Origin: an uncultured SAR86 cluster bacterium
GTDB lineage: Bacteria > Pseudomonadota > Gammaproteobacteria > Magnimaribacterales > AG-339-G14
DNA: 38,865 nt
Assembly (NCBI GenBank): GCA_949373255.1
Contig: CASICS010000023.1
Location: 1 to 38,865 of the forward strand
Reading direction: 5' to 3'
Under the pieces are notes generated by a model. It saw only the letters and a list, made by a program, of their open reading frames with translations, was not told where the DNA came from and searched no databases. Position 1 is the first letter of the stretch. The number at the start of each line of letters is the position of its first letter. The position numbers were made by a program, and so were the translations under genes. This document shows positions 10,302-17,523 of the stretch, one piece after another.

Positions 10302-11467
10302 ATAATTTAATTTCTAAAATAGAATCTTATCCATTTGAACGATTACGAAATCTAATTAACCCTAAAGGGCTTGCTGAAGAAATAAATCTTTCTATAGGAG
10401 AGCCAAAGCATCCTGCTAATCCAGATACTCTGGATATAGTTTCACAAAATAAAAATCTTTTTAGCCATTATCCGCCAATGTCTATGATTCCTGAATTAAG
10501 AGAAAGTTATAAAACTTATCTAAAAAATAATTTTGACTTGTCAAATGTTAAAAATGAAGAAATTTTTTTAGTCGGCGGCACAAGAGAAGGAACTTTCTCT
10601 GCCATTCAGACAATGTTCAATAAAGAAATTGTCAATGATAAGCCATACGTCTTTATGCCTAATCCTTTCTATCAAATCTATGGTGGCGCAACTTTGTTTG
10701 CTGGAGCTGAAGCTGCGTTTATGGATTGCAATGAAAAAAATAATTTTCAAATTGATTTTAAATCTATAGACGAAAAAGAGTGGGAGAAATGTCAATTACT
10801 AGTTTTGTGCACCCCTTCTAATCCCACCGGCAAAGTTATGACTAAAGAAGATTTAAGGCATATCATGGCACTGAGCAATAAGTACAACTTTAAGATTTTA
10901 AGTGATGAATGCTACATAGACATATATTTTAATGAAAAACCATCATCAATTCTCGAGGCAGCATTTGAAGTTAACGGTAATTTTAAAAATGTTATAGCTC
11001 TTCATAGCCTTTCAAAGCGCTCAAATCTGCCTGGTTTTAGATCTGGTTGCGCTACTGGAGATGCAGAGATAATATCTGCTTATTCAAAATATAGAATGTT
11101 TCATGGTGTTAGTGTTCCATTACCGATTCAAAAAGCTAGCGCATTTGCTTGGCAAGATGATGCAATAGTTGAAAAAAATAGAGTCGCTTATAAAAAAAAA
11201 TTTAAATTAGCTGAAGCTATTTTAAATAGAGATTCTTTAACTCCAGATGGAGCTTTTTATATTTGGTTGAAAGTAAATGATTCCGAAGCATTCACTAAAA
11301 AACTTTATGATGAAGAAAAAATTATTGTTTTACCTGGTAAATATCTTGGGGCAGAAAAAGATGGCATAAATCCTGCTGAACAATATTTAAGAATCGCACT
11401 GGTACATAATATAGAATCAACCACTAAAGCATTAACAAGTATAAAAAAGGTTTTAGATAATGAGTAA
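10298..11467 (+). CDS. dapC: Succinyldiaminopimelate transaminase (PLP aminotransferase)
   Basis: Predicted to convert N-succinyl-2-amino-6-oxopimelate to N-succinyl-LL-diaminopimelate in lysine and meso-DAP synthesis. A fold-type I class I/II aminotransferase of 389 residues: LSIGEP near 31-36, CTPSNPTGK (171-179), SDECY (202-206, PLP-ring Asp203), the Schiff-base Lys240 in LHSLSKRS and the phosphate-binding Arg248 in GFRSG. The fold class is certain. The DapC assignment rests on resemblance to the DapC branch and on the 8-nt overlap with dapD, the preceding enzyme of the same pathway. It also overlaps map by ATGA. Another acyl-aminotransferase specificity cannot be excluded from sequence alone. 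Confidence 0.88.
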   Translation: MNNLISKIESYPFERLRNLINPKGLAEEINLSIGEPKHPANPDTLDIVSQNKNLFSHYPPMSMIPELRESYKTYLKNNFDLSNVKNEEIFLVGGTREGTFSAIQTMFNKEIVNDKPYVFMPNPFYQIYGGATLFAGAEAAFMDCNEKNNFQIDFKSIDEKEWEKCQLLVLCTPSNPTGKVMTKEDLRHIMALSNKYNFKILSDECYIDIYFNEKPSSILEAAFEVNGNFKNVIALHSLSKRSNLPGFRSGCATGDAEIISAYSKYRMFHGVSVPLPIQKASAFAWQDDAIVEKNRVAYKKKFKLAEAILNRDSLTPDGAFYIWLKVNDSEAFTKKLYDEEKIIVLPGKYLGAEKDGINPAEQYLRIALVHNIESTTKALTSIKKVLDNE

Positions 11468-12347
11468 TTGGACTGGTTTAGGCATTGGCACAAAGAATAG
11501 CGATGGCGATTGGATAGAAATGTTCTTTGCTGAAGAAAATATCTCTGCGGAAAGTATGGATTCGTCTGATTCAGCGTATGAATTTGTTTCTGTAAACGAT
11601 GATATGGCGCCTACTTCAGTTCCTGAAGCTTATTTGAAACTTCATCTGCTGTCCTATCGCTTGGTAAAGCCCAACGAAACGAATCTAGATGGTATTTTTG
11701 GTATTTTACAAAATGTGGTTTGGACTTCAGAAGGACCCTTCTCGATTTTAGACTTTAAAAAAGCTCAATTAGAGTCAAGAAAGAATGGTAAACAAATTTT
11801 GGTGCATAGCGTAGATAAATTTCCTCGAATGAGTGATTACGTTACTCTATCTGATGTAAGAATAGCAGATACAAACCGAGTGAGACTTGGTGCTTATTTA
11901 GGTGCAGGTTCAACCATCATGCATGAAGGTTTTGTCAATTTTAATGCTGGTTCACTAGGAGAAGCCATGATCGAAGGCAGAATTTCTCAAGGCGTTGTGA
12001 TTGGTGATAAAACTGATATTGGTGGAGGCGCATCTACGATGGGCACTTTATCCGGAGGTAATAATGTAAGGATCTCTCTTGGTAAAAATTGTTTGCTGGG
12101 TGCAAATTCTGGTCTCGGCATTCCATTGGGTGACAGATGTACAATTGAAGCTGGGCTCTATTTGACTGCTTCTTCAAAAGTAGAAGTCATCAATGAAGAG
12201 GGAAATATGATAGAAATTGTTAAAGCATCAGAACTTTCTTCAAAATCGGATCTGCTTTTCATAAGAAATTCATTAACAGGTTCTATTCAATGTCGACCTA
12301 ATAAAAAAGTCATAGAGCTAAATAAAGAACTTCACTTGAATGAATAA
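11460..12347 (+). CDS. dapD: Tetrahydrodipicolinate N-succinyltransferase, Pseudomonas-type DapD
   Basis: Transfers succinyl from succinyl-CoA to tetrahydrodipicolinate, the step before DapC. The 295-residue protein opens with GLGIGTKNSDGDW, has a middle domain (SVPEAYLKLHLLSYRLVKP) and a left-handed beta-helix from about 135 to 240 (VRLGAYLGAGSTIMHEGFVN, GGGASTMGTLSGG, GLGIPLGDRCTIEAGLY). This resembles the P. aeruginosa/actinobacterial DapD branch, not the 274-residue E. coli type. The Pseudomonas protein is about 344 residues, so roughly 50 residues of the N-terminal domain are missing here while the middle and catalytic parts look intact. Its ATG lies inside the end of dapC (8-nt overlap). 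Confidence 0.93.
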   Translation: MSNWTGLGIGTKNSDGDWIEMFFAEENISAESMDSSDSAYEFVSVNDDMAPTSVPEAYLKLHLLSYRLVKPNETNLDGIFGILQNVVWTSEGPFSILDFKKAQLESRKNGKQILVHSVDKFPRMSDYVTLSDVRIADTNRVRLGAYLGAGSTIMHEGFVNFNAGSLGEAMIEGRISQGVVIGDKTDIGGGASTMGTLSGGNNVRISLGKNCLLGANSGLGIPLGDRCTIEAGLYLTASSKVEVINEEGNMIEIVKASELSSKSDLLFIRNSLTGSIQCRPNKKVIELNKELHLNE

Positions 12348-12393
12348 AATTAAAAAAATCTTTTTTATTTCCCTTCAATTAAATAAGAAAAAT

Positions 12394-12816
12394 TTAAATA
12401 AAATTTAAAAAACTTAATAAGTAACAACCACTAACTGCTGTTGTTAAATGGAGTCTAAGTTTCTGATAATCTAAATCCTCAAACATATCACTCCTGTTTT
12501 TTTCAAAAAGATAAAATAACGGGAAGGCAATAAAGCTCAAAATTAACGAACTTAATAAATAATCTTTGGCGAGAACAATTATTATAAAACCGATTAAAGA
12601 AAAAATTATTGCTACAAATAAATCTAATTTGTTTAGTTTTTTATGTGACCAACCCCAAACCATTCCGGCTAAAAAAGATAGAATAATTGCACCATAGATA
12701 GCCAAAAAAGATAAAGAATGTTCGGCTTTATCTTCGCCCATAATCCAAGGTAATGTTGCGAAAACGCCAAATGGAACAAAGCCAAAAGATCCTAAAATAA
12801 TTTTTGTTCTGATCAT
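12394..12816 (-). CDS. Small four-helix membrane protein, DUF3429-like
   Basis: 140 residues with about four hydrophobic segments (near 5-25, 35-55, 65-83 and 84-105) and a fifth short one at the C-terminus. The pattern GSFGFVPFG near the N-terminus and AIYGAIILSFLAGMVWGW in the second segment matches the DUF3429 family of inner-membrane proteins, whose function is unknown. It stands alone on the minus strand between dapD (convergent, 46-nt AT-rich gap) and the RDD gene (divergent, 73-nt gap). Family membership is from recognition of the motif, not a search, so it is moderately sure. No function is proposed. Confidence 0.7.
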   Translation of the reverse strand: MIRTKIILGSFGFVPFGVFATLPWIMGEDKAEHSLSFLAIYGAIILSFLAGMVWGWSHKKLNKLDLFVAIIFSLIGFIIIVLAKDYLLSSLILSFIAFPLFYLFEKNRSDMFEDLDYQKLRLHLTTAVSGCYLLSFLNFI

Positions 12817-12889
12817 ATATTCTATTATTTATTTTATTGATTAAAGTAGCTATACAATTTTGTTTTTGATTCAATAAAGAATTAATTAA

Positions 12890-13321
12890 ATGAATGTTCC
12901 AAGCACCAAGACTCCTGCAGGTATTTTTAGAAGGCTTCTAGCTGTCCTTTACGACAGCATCTTGATTATTGGATTATATATGAGCTTTGTAATATTGATC
13001 ACATACCTTAACGGCAAGGCGCTAGAAAGTGATTTGGAGAAAATATTCCTTCAACTATCTTTCGTGTTTATAACCATAGGTTTCTTTTGTTATTTTTGGA
13101 AAGCAAATAATGGGCAAACTCTAGGGATGCAAGTTTGGAAGATAAGATTAATTTCTGAAAACGAAACTGATATTGAGATAAAAACAATGATTCTTAGATC
13201 TTTTTATTCCATATTTTTTACTATTTTTTTATTCTCTAATTTTATATACATATTTTTGAATAAAGAAAAAAAGACATTGGGAGATAAACTTTCTAAAACT
13301 AGAATTATTAGAGTCTATTGA
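12890..13321 (+). CDS. RDD family inner-membrane protein
   Basis: 143 residues with hydrophobic helices about 18-40, 48-66 and 100-122. RDD-family features are visible: an N-terminal RRLLAVLYDSILI with the Arg and Asp that name the family, the loop NNGQTLGMQVWKIRLI after the second helix, and the C-terminal LGDKLSKTRII. RDD proteins are poorly characterised; some have been proposed to act in ion transport. In several gammaproteobacteria an RDD gene sits beside lptG, as here, where the two are convergent and overlap by 7 nt (13315-13321). The N-terminal MNVPSTKTPAG is polar and cytoplasmic-looking. Confidence 0.85.
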   Translation: MNVPSTKTPAGIFRRLLAVLYDSILIIGLYMSFVILITYLNGKALESDLEKIFLQLSFVFITIGFFCYFWKANNGQTLGMQVWKIRLISENETDIEIKTMILRSFYSIFFTIFLFSNFIYIFLNKEKKTLGDKLSKTRIIRVY

Positions 13322-14340
13322 TCTTTTATTATTCGATAGCCAGCAACCAAGACAAACAAAGAAGGCAGAACGATAGCTAGACTAGGAGAAAAGCCATTAA
13401 TAATTGCTATGTTGCCAAGCACCTTTAAAAAAAGGTTAAATCCATAGGCAATTAGAACTCCAAATAAAAGCCTTTCTAAGTTTTTATTTAAACCAAACAG
13501 TTTATTTGAAACTGCCAATGCGAAAATTATTACTGCTATCGCTGATATTGGTTCAAAAATTTTCTTCCAAAACTCATATGAAATCATATTTTTTTCTCGG
13601 GCTGGGCCCGCTTCATTTAATATTTTATAAACTTTTGATAAAGCCATTTCTTTTCTACCTAGCTTTTCATTAAACCCATATTCGGGGCCATCTTTCCAAT
13701 TGAAATTATTTATTTTTTTGTTAGTTAAAATATTTTCTGATTCTAATAAATTCCATCCATCTCTTGAAATGTTACTGCTCGAAGAAGATATTATATTTAT
13801 TATTTTTTTATCTTCATTTAATTCAAATAGTGTTATGTCCACAACAAGATCATTTTCTGTCTTGAATTTAACAAAATTATTATTTTTATAAACCCACTTC
13901 TGCTCTTCAGAGTTATCTATATTTCTATACTTTAAATATGCTGCATCTTGTTCTAACCTTGGAGTCACGAATTCCAGCAAGACTAATGTCAATAATAAAA
14001 ATAAAAATATTGGTTTAAGAATATCTAAAATTATTGAAAAAAGAGATTTTCCTAAAACTCTAGCAGCAGTCAATTCACCTGAGTCACTTAAAAGACCAAA
14101 TGTTAAAATAGCTGAAATAACGCAACACAAAGGGAATATTTCACAAAATCTACCTAAAGCAATAAGTCCTAAGTAATTTAATGCTGTAAAGAAGGAATAG
14201 TTATTATTTAAATCTTCTAATTCAGAAATTAGTTGTAATAAAAAATCTAAGGTAAAAATAATTAAAAAAACTACTCCAAGCATCTTTAAAGACTGCATAA
14301 AAAAGGAAAAGCCCAAGGTACCACCTAAGAAATAATTCAT
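13315..14340 (-). CDS. lptG: LPS export ABC transporter permease LptG
   Basis: With LptF and LptB2, extracts lipopolysaccharide from the inner membrane and pushes it to the LptC-LptA bridge. The 341 residues show the YjgP/YjgQ pattern: three N-terminal TM helices (about 15-37, 52-80, 100-122), a periplasmic beta-rich domain (about 125-250, with VKFKTENDLVVDITLFEL) and three C-terminal TM helices, with the family SGELTAARVLGKS coupling segment before TM3. It overlaps lptF by ATGA at 14337-14340, so it is the second gene of lptF-lptG. LptF and LptG are paralogues; I assign this one as LptG by order and length. Confidence 0.93.
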   Translation of the reverse strand: MNYFLGGTLGFSFFMQSLKMLGVVFLIIFTLDFLLQLISELEDLNNNYSFFTALNYLGLIALGRFCEIFPLCCVISAILTFGLLSDSGELTAARVLGKSLFSIILDILKPIFLFLLLTLVLLEFVTPRLEQDAAYLKYRNIDNSEEQKWVYKNNNFVKFKTENDLVVDITLFELNEDKKIINIISSSSSNISRDGWNLLESENILTNKKINNFNWKDGPEYGFNEKLGRKEMALSKVYKILNEAGPAREKNMISYEFWKKIFEPISAIAVIIFALAVSNKLFGLNKNLERLLFGVLIAYGFNLFLKVLGNIAIINGFSPSLAIVLPSLFVLVAGYRIIKDQ

Positions 14341-15503
14341 TTAACACCGCCAAGATAGATAAAATTAAATAACAAGCAAACTAAAATCATCAAAACAAAT
14401 AGCTGTAAAATTCTATTTTTAGAAAACTTTGTAGTAATTACCGAACCTAAGTCAATAGCTGTTCTTTCTAAACTAAAGAAAAGAAAAGCCATGCTCAAAT
14501 ATATAGAATGAACGAGTAAGAAAATTTGAGTAGGTGTAAAAATTGCTTCTGAAACAAATGCTTTTTGACCAATAGCCAATCCATAATAAGATAAAAAAAT
14601 TACTAATCCGATCAAAATTAATGCGAACCTTCCATTATTAGCCATTCTTAAACTAAGAGGTACGGCCAATAAAACTGAAACAATCAACATCAATGCCATT
14701 GAAAGTCTTTTTAATATTTCTCCTGTCTGCAGCAAATCCTTTTCATTTGCAATTAATGAGCTTAAGGTCATCAATTCTAATTTTTTCTCAATAGGTTTAA
14801 TTTTTTTTGGAAAAAGAAAAGAAAGCTCTTTAAATCCTAAGTCCATATACCCTTGATCAGAAGGGACAAGCATATTTCCGTCTTCAAAAACTAATTTGTT
14901 CATACCCTCCTCGGCAGATTTCCCTAGCACCTCAGAGGCGTTTATAACTAAATCTGTATCATTGGAATTAAAATTAGCAAATACATCTTGAAAGCCTCTA
15001 TCAGAGGCGTTATCTGCATAAAAAACTCCGTCTAAATCAGGAATTTTATTAATTTTACCTTCCCCCATTAATTTAAAAGTATCTGAAAATTTTTGAGTAT
15101 CTGATAAAAAGGATAAATTTGAATTTGATAGCGGCACTAAATAAAAAGAATTAAAGGCTACAAAAATGCTTAAAAATATTGCTGGAATAACACTTATAAA
15201 AATAAGCCCTCTTAAGCCCAATCCAACCTGATAAGCAAAAGAAATTTCATTTGTTTTATTAAGGTTATATATAGATATCAAAACACCTAAAAATACAGAA
15301 ATAGGTATCGCTACCTCTAATAAAGATGGAAAACTAAATAAGAGGACTAAAACTAGAAGTTCTGGGTACAATTCGCCTCTAGAAGCTTTTTCTAAAAACT
15401 GAATGGACTCATTTAGAAAAAGTATTCCAAATAGGATTAAAAAAGTAACAAATATCGTTTTAGATACTTGTTTTAGAATATATAGAACTATAATTTTTGG
15501 CAT
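14337..15503 (-). CDS. lptF: LPS export ABC transporter permease LptF
   Basis: Partner permease of LptG in the Lpt machine. The 388 residues contain three N-terminal TM helices (about 8-30, 45-70, 95-120), a periplasmic jelly-roll-like domain (about 130-260) and three C-terminal TM helices with VPLSLRMANNGRFALILIGL, typical of LptF. The N-terminal LYILKQVSKTIFVTFLILFG resembles the amphipathic first helix of the family. First gene of the lptF-lptG pair; it is divergent from pepA with 62 nt between start codons, the arrangement seen in E. coli and Pseudomonas. Confidence 0.94.
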   Translation of the reverse strand: MPKIIVLYILKQVSKTIFVTFLILFGILFLNESIQFLEKASRGELYPELLVLVLLFSFPSLLEVAIPISVFLGVLISIYNLNKTNEISFAYQVGLGLRGLIFISVIPAIFLSIFVAFNSFYLVPLSNSNLSFLSDTQKFSDTFKLMGEGKINKIPDLDGVFYADNASDRGFQDVFANFNSNDTDLVINASEVLGKSAEEGMNKLVFEDGNMLVPSDQGYMDLGFKELSFLFPKKIKPIEKKLELMTLSSLIANEKDLLQTGEILKRLSMALMLIVSVLLAVPLSLRMANNGRFALILIGLVIFLSYYGLAIGQKAFVSEAIFTPTQIFLLVHSIYLSMAFLFFSLERTAIDLGSVITTKFSKNRILQLFVLMILVCLLFNFIYLGGVK

Positions 15504-15565
15504 AATAAGCTTCTATATGAATATTAACTCATAATAACCATTATGAAATTGACAAGGAGTAAAAG
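15504..15565. promoter_or_regulatory. lptF/pepA divergent intergenic region
   Basis: 62 nt, very AT-rich. The only clear element is the strong Shine-Dalgarno AAGGAG at 15554-15559, 6 nt before the pepA ATG. Promoters for both directions must lie here or inside the coding starts. Candidate pieces for pepA are TTGGCA (15497-15502, inside lptF) and TATTAA (15522-15527), but the 19-bp spacing is poor. I do not see a convincing operator. Confidence 0.35.
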
Positions 15566-17074
15566 ATGAAAAAATTAGTTAATGTATCTTTATCAAAAAT
15601 AAAGATGACTGAGCTTTCTACTATCAAAACAGAAGCTTTGATCGTTGGAAATTACGAAAGCAAAAAATTAGATGGTGTTACAAAATTTATTGATGCAAAA
15701 TCTAAAGGAGTTATTAAAAAATTAATTTCTCGAGATGAGCTCTCTGGATCTTTAGGTAATTCTGTCTATTTACCTAGCTTGACCGGAATAGCAGCTGAAA
15801 AAGTATATTTAAAGGGCTGTGGAAAATTAAACAAAGAATTAACCGAACTAGAGTTTGTTTCCCTTTCTCAATCCATAGCTAATTCTGCCCTAAATTCTAA
15901 AGCAAAAAATATTCACATATATATGCCGTCTATTAAAGTTCAAAATAGGTCAGAAGAGTGGAATTTTAAAATTCTAGCAAGAACGATTGAGTCTAGTTCT
16001 TATAAATACTTCTTCAAGGGCAAAAAAAATCAGCCAAAAAATAATTTAAACAAAGTTTCAATTATTTGCTCTCATATTGGTGATAATGCCTCCTCTTTAA
16101 AAAGTGCCATAAAAATAGGACAGGTAACTGCAGTAGGAATGAATACCTCTAAAGAATTAGCAAATACTCCAGCAAATATTTGTACGCCTTCTTACTTAGC
16201 CTCCCAAGCAAAGGCTCTTTCTAGATCTTTTCCTCATATAAAAACTAAGGTTTTAGGAGAAAAAGAAATGAAAAAAATTGGTATGGATTGTCTCCTTTCA
16301 GTTGGACAAGGAAGCGCCCAGGAATCTAAATTTATTATCATGCAATATTCTGGTGGACCAAAAAATAAAAAGCCAAATGTTATTGTTGGAAAAGGTATAA
16401 CTTTTGATACTGGAGGTATCAGCATTAAGCCTAGTCCTGCTATGGACGAAATGAAATATGATATGTCTGGTTCTGCCAGCGTAATGGGAACTATGAGAGC
16501 AATAGCCGAACTCAAACCCAAATCAAATATTATCGGGGTAATTGCTTCAGCAGAAAATATGCCAAGCAGCACTGCAACAAAACCTGGCGATGTGGTTAAG
16601 ACTTTATCAGGGCAAACCGTAGAAATTTTAAATACGGATGCTGAAGGCAGGCTAGTGCTTTGCGATGCGCTTACATATGTAGAAAGATTTAATCCAGCTA
16701 GTGTTATAGATATAGCAACTTTAACTGGCGCCTGTGTTGTGGCTTTGGGCCATGAAGCTACTGGATTACTTTCTAACAACCAACCGCTTGCAGATAAAAT
16801 TCTTGAATGTGGTGAATCTAGTTGTGACAGAGCATGGCAATTACCTCTATGGGAGGTCTACCAGAAAGATATAAATAGCAAATATGCTGATATTGCGAAT
16901 ATAGGAGGAAGGGCTGGAACTATAACTGCAGCTTGTTTTCTTTCGAGATTTACAGAAAATTATAATTGGGCTCATTTAGATATTGCTGGAACTGCATACG
17001 GTGGAAAGCTCGGTAAGACTTCTAGTGGAAGACCTGTGTCACTTTTAACTGAATATTTATTAAGTCAAAAATAA
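15566..17074 (+). CDS. pepA: Leucyl aminopeptidase PepA (M17)
   Basis: Hexameric di-metal aminopeptidase of peptide turnover; in E. coli it is also a DNA-binding protein needed for Xer recombination at cer and for carAB repression. The 502 residues (E. coli 503) have an N-terminal domain about 1-165 and a catalytic domain with Lys276 and Asp281 in GKGITFDTGG, Asp299 in KYDMSG, and Asp358, Glu360 and Arg362 in NTDAEGRL. AAGGAG is placed 6 nt before the ATG. It is followed after 3 nt by holC, the conserved pepA-holC-valS order. Whether the DNA-binding role is kept cannot be read from the sequence. Confidence 0.98.
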   Translation: MKKLVNVSLSKIKMTELSTIKTEALIVGNYESKKLDGVTKFIDAKSKGVIKKLISRDELSGSLGNSVYLPSLTGIAAEKVYLKGCGKLNKELTELEFVSLSQSIANSALNSKAKNIHIYMPSIKVQNRSEEWNFKILARTIESSSYKYFFKGKKNQPKNNLNKVSIICSHIGDNASSLKSAIKIGQVTAVGMNTSKELANTPANICTPSYLASQAKALSRSFPHIKTKVLGEKEMKKIGMDCLLSVGQGSAQESKFIIMQYSGGPKNKKPNVIVGKGITFDTGGISIKPSPAMDEMKYDMSGSASVMGTMRAIAELKPKSNIIGVIASAENMPSSTATKPGDVVKTLSGQTVEILNTDAEGRLVLCDALTYVERFNPASVIDIATLTGACVVALGHEATGLLSNNQPLADKILECGESSCDRAWQLPLWEVYQKDINSKYADIANIGGRAGTITAACFLSRFTENYNWAHLDIAGTAYGGKLGKTSSGRPVSLLTEYLLSQK

Positions 17075-17077
17075 ACA

Positions 17078-17521
17078 ATGGATAAAATTGACTTTCTTTC
17101 GGCAGGTGAGTCAGAAGATAGCGCGATAAAATTTACGTGTGGTTTTCTGAGCAAGGTATTTTTAGAAAATTTGAAATCAGATACTTTTAAATCAATAAAT
17201 TTAAGGTGCCTAGATGCTAACCAAGCAAATAAATTAGATAAGTTGCTATGGGAGCAGCCTAAAGAAATTTTTATTCCTCATAAACTGTCTAATGATAAGG
17301 AAGCTCAGGATAGTGATATAGAGATTTCTTATCCGGGAGTAAAGATTGATAAAAATTTTGATCTATTGATTAATTTAAATCCTCAGCTTCCATCTAACTA
17401 TCTTGATTTTTCAGAGGCTTATCAAATAGTCGTAAAAGATAATTCAAACTTGCAAGAAAAAGCGAGATTGAGTTACAAAAAATGTCTAGAGGACGGAATA
17501 AAACCAAATTTTATAGATTAA
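17078..17521 (+). CDS. holC: DNA polymerase III chi subunit
   Basis: Links the clamp-loader psi subunit to single-strand binding protein in the replisome. The 147 residues follow the HolC pattern: MDKIDFL opening, a helix with the conserved CGFLSKVF, RCLDANQANKLDKLLWEQ, the FIPHKL motif and a Rossmann-like strand with DLLINLNP. Length matches E. coli chi (147). It sits between pepA and valS, its usual place. A candidate psi partner lies at 22786-23079 in this window. Confidence 0.94.
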   Translation: MDKIDFLSAGESEDSAIKFTCGFLSKVFLENLKSDTFKSINLRCLDANQANKLDKLLWEQPKEIFIPHKLSNDKEAQDSDIEISYPGVKIDKNFDLLINLNPQLPSNYLDFSEAYQIVVKDNSNLQEKARLSYKKCLEDGIKPNFID

Positions 17522-17523
17522 AA

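Noticed and set aside
12343-12369. AT-only inverted repeat (AATAAAA / TTTTATT) with T-run at the end of dapD, a possible terminator
   Set aside because: The stem has no G-C pairs and the region is nearly pure A/T, so the symmetry is expected by chance; such a hairpin would be too weak to call.
16234-16779. 181-codon open frame antisense to pepA
   Set aside because: Plus-strand pepA is complete with all metal ligands across this stretch; the antisense frame shows no recognisable domain and is a by-product of pepA codon usage.
17482-17523. Upstream ATG for valS at 17482
   Set aside because: It would put 14 extra basic residues before the conserved N-terminus and overlap holC by 40 nt; GTG at 17524 fits the family, though this is not proven.
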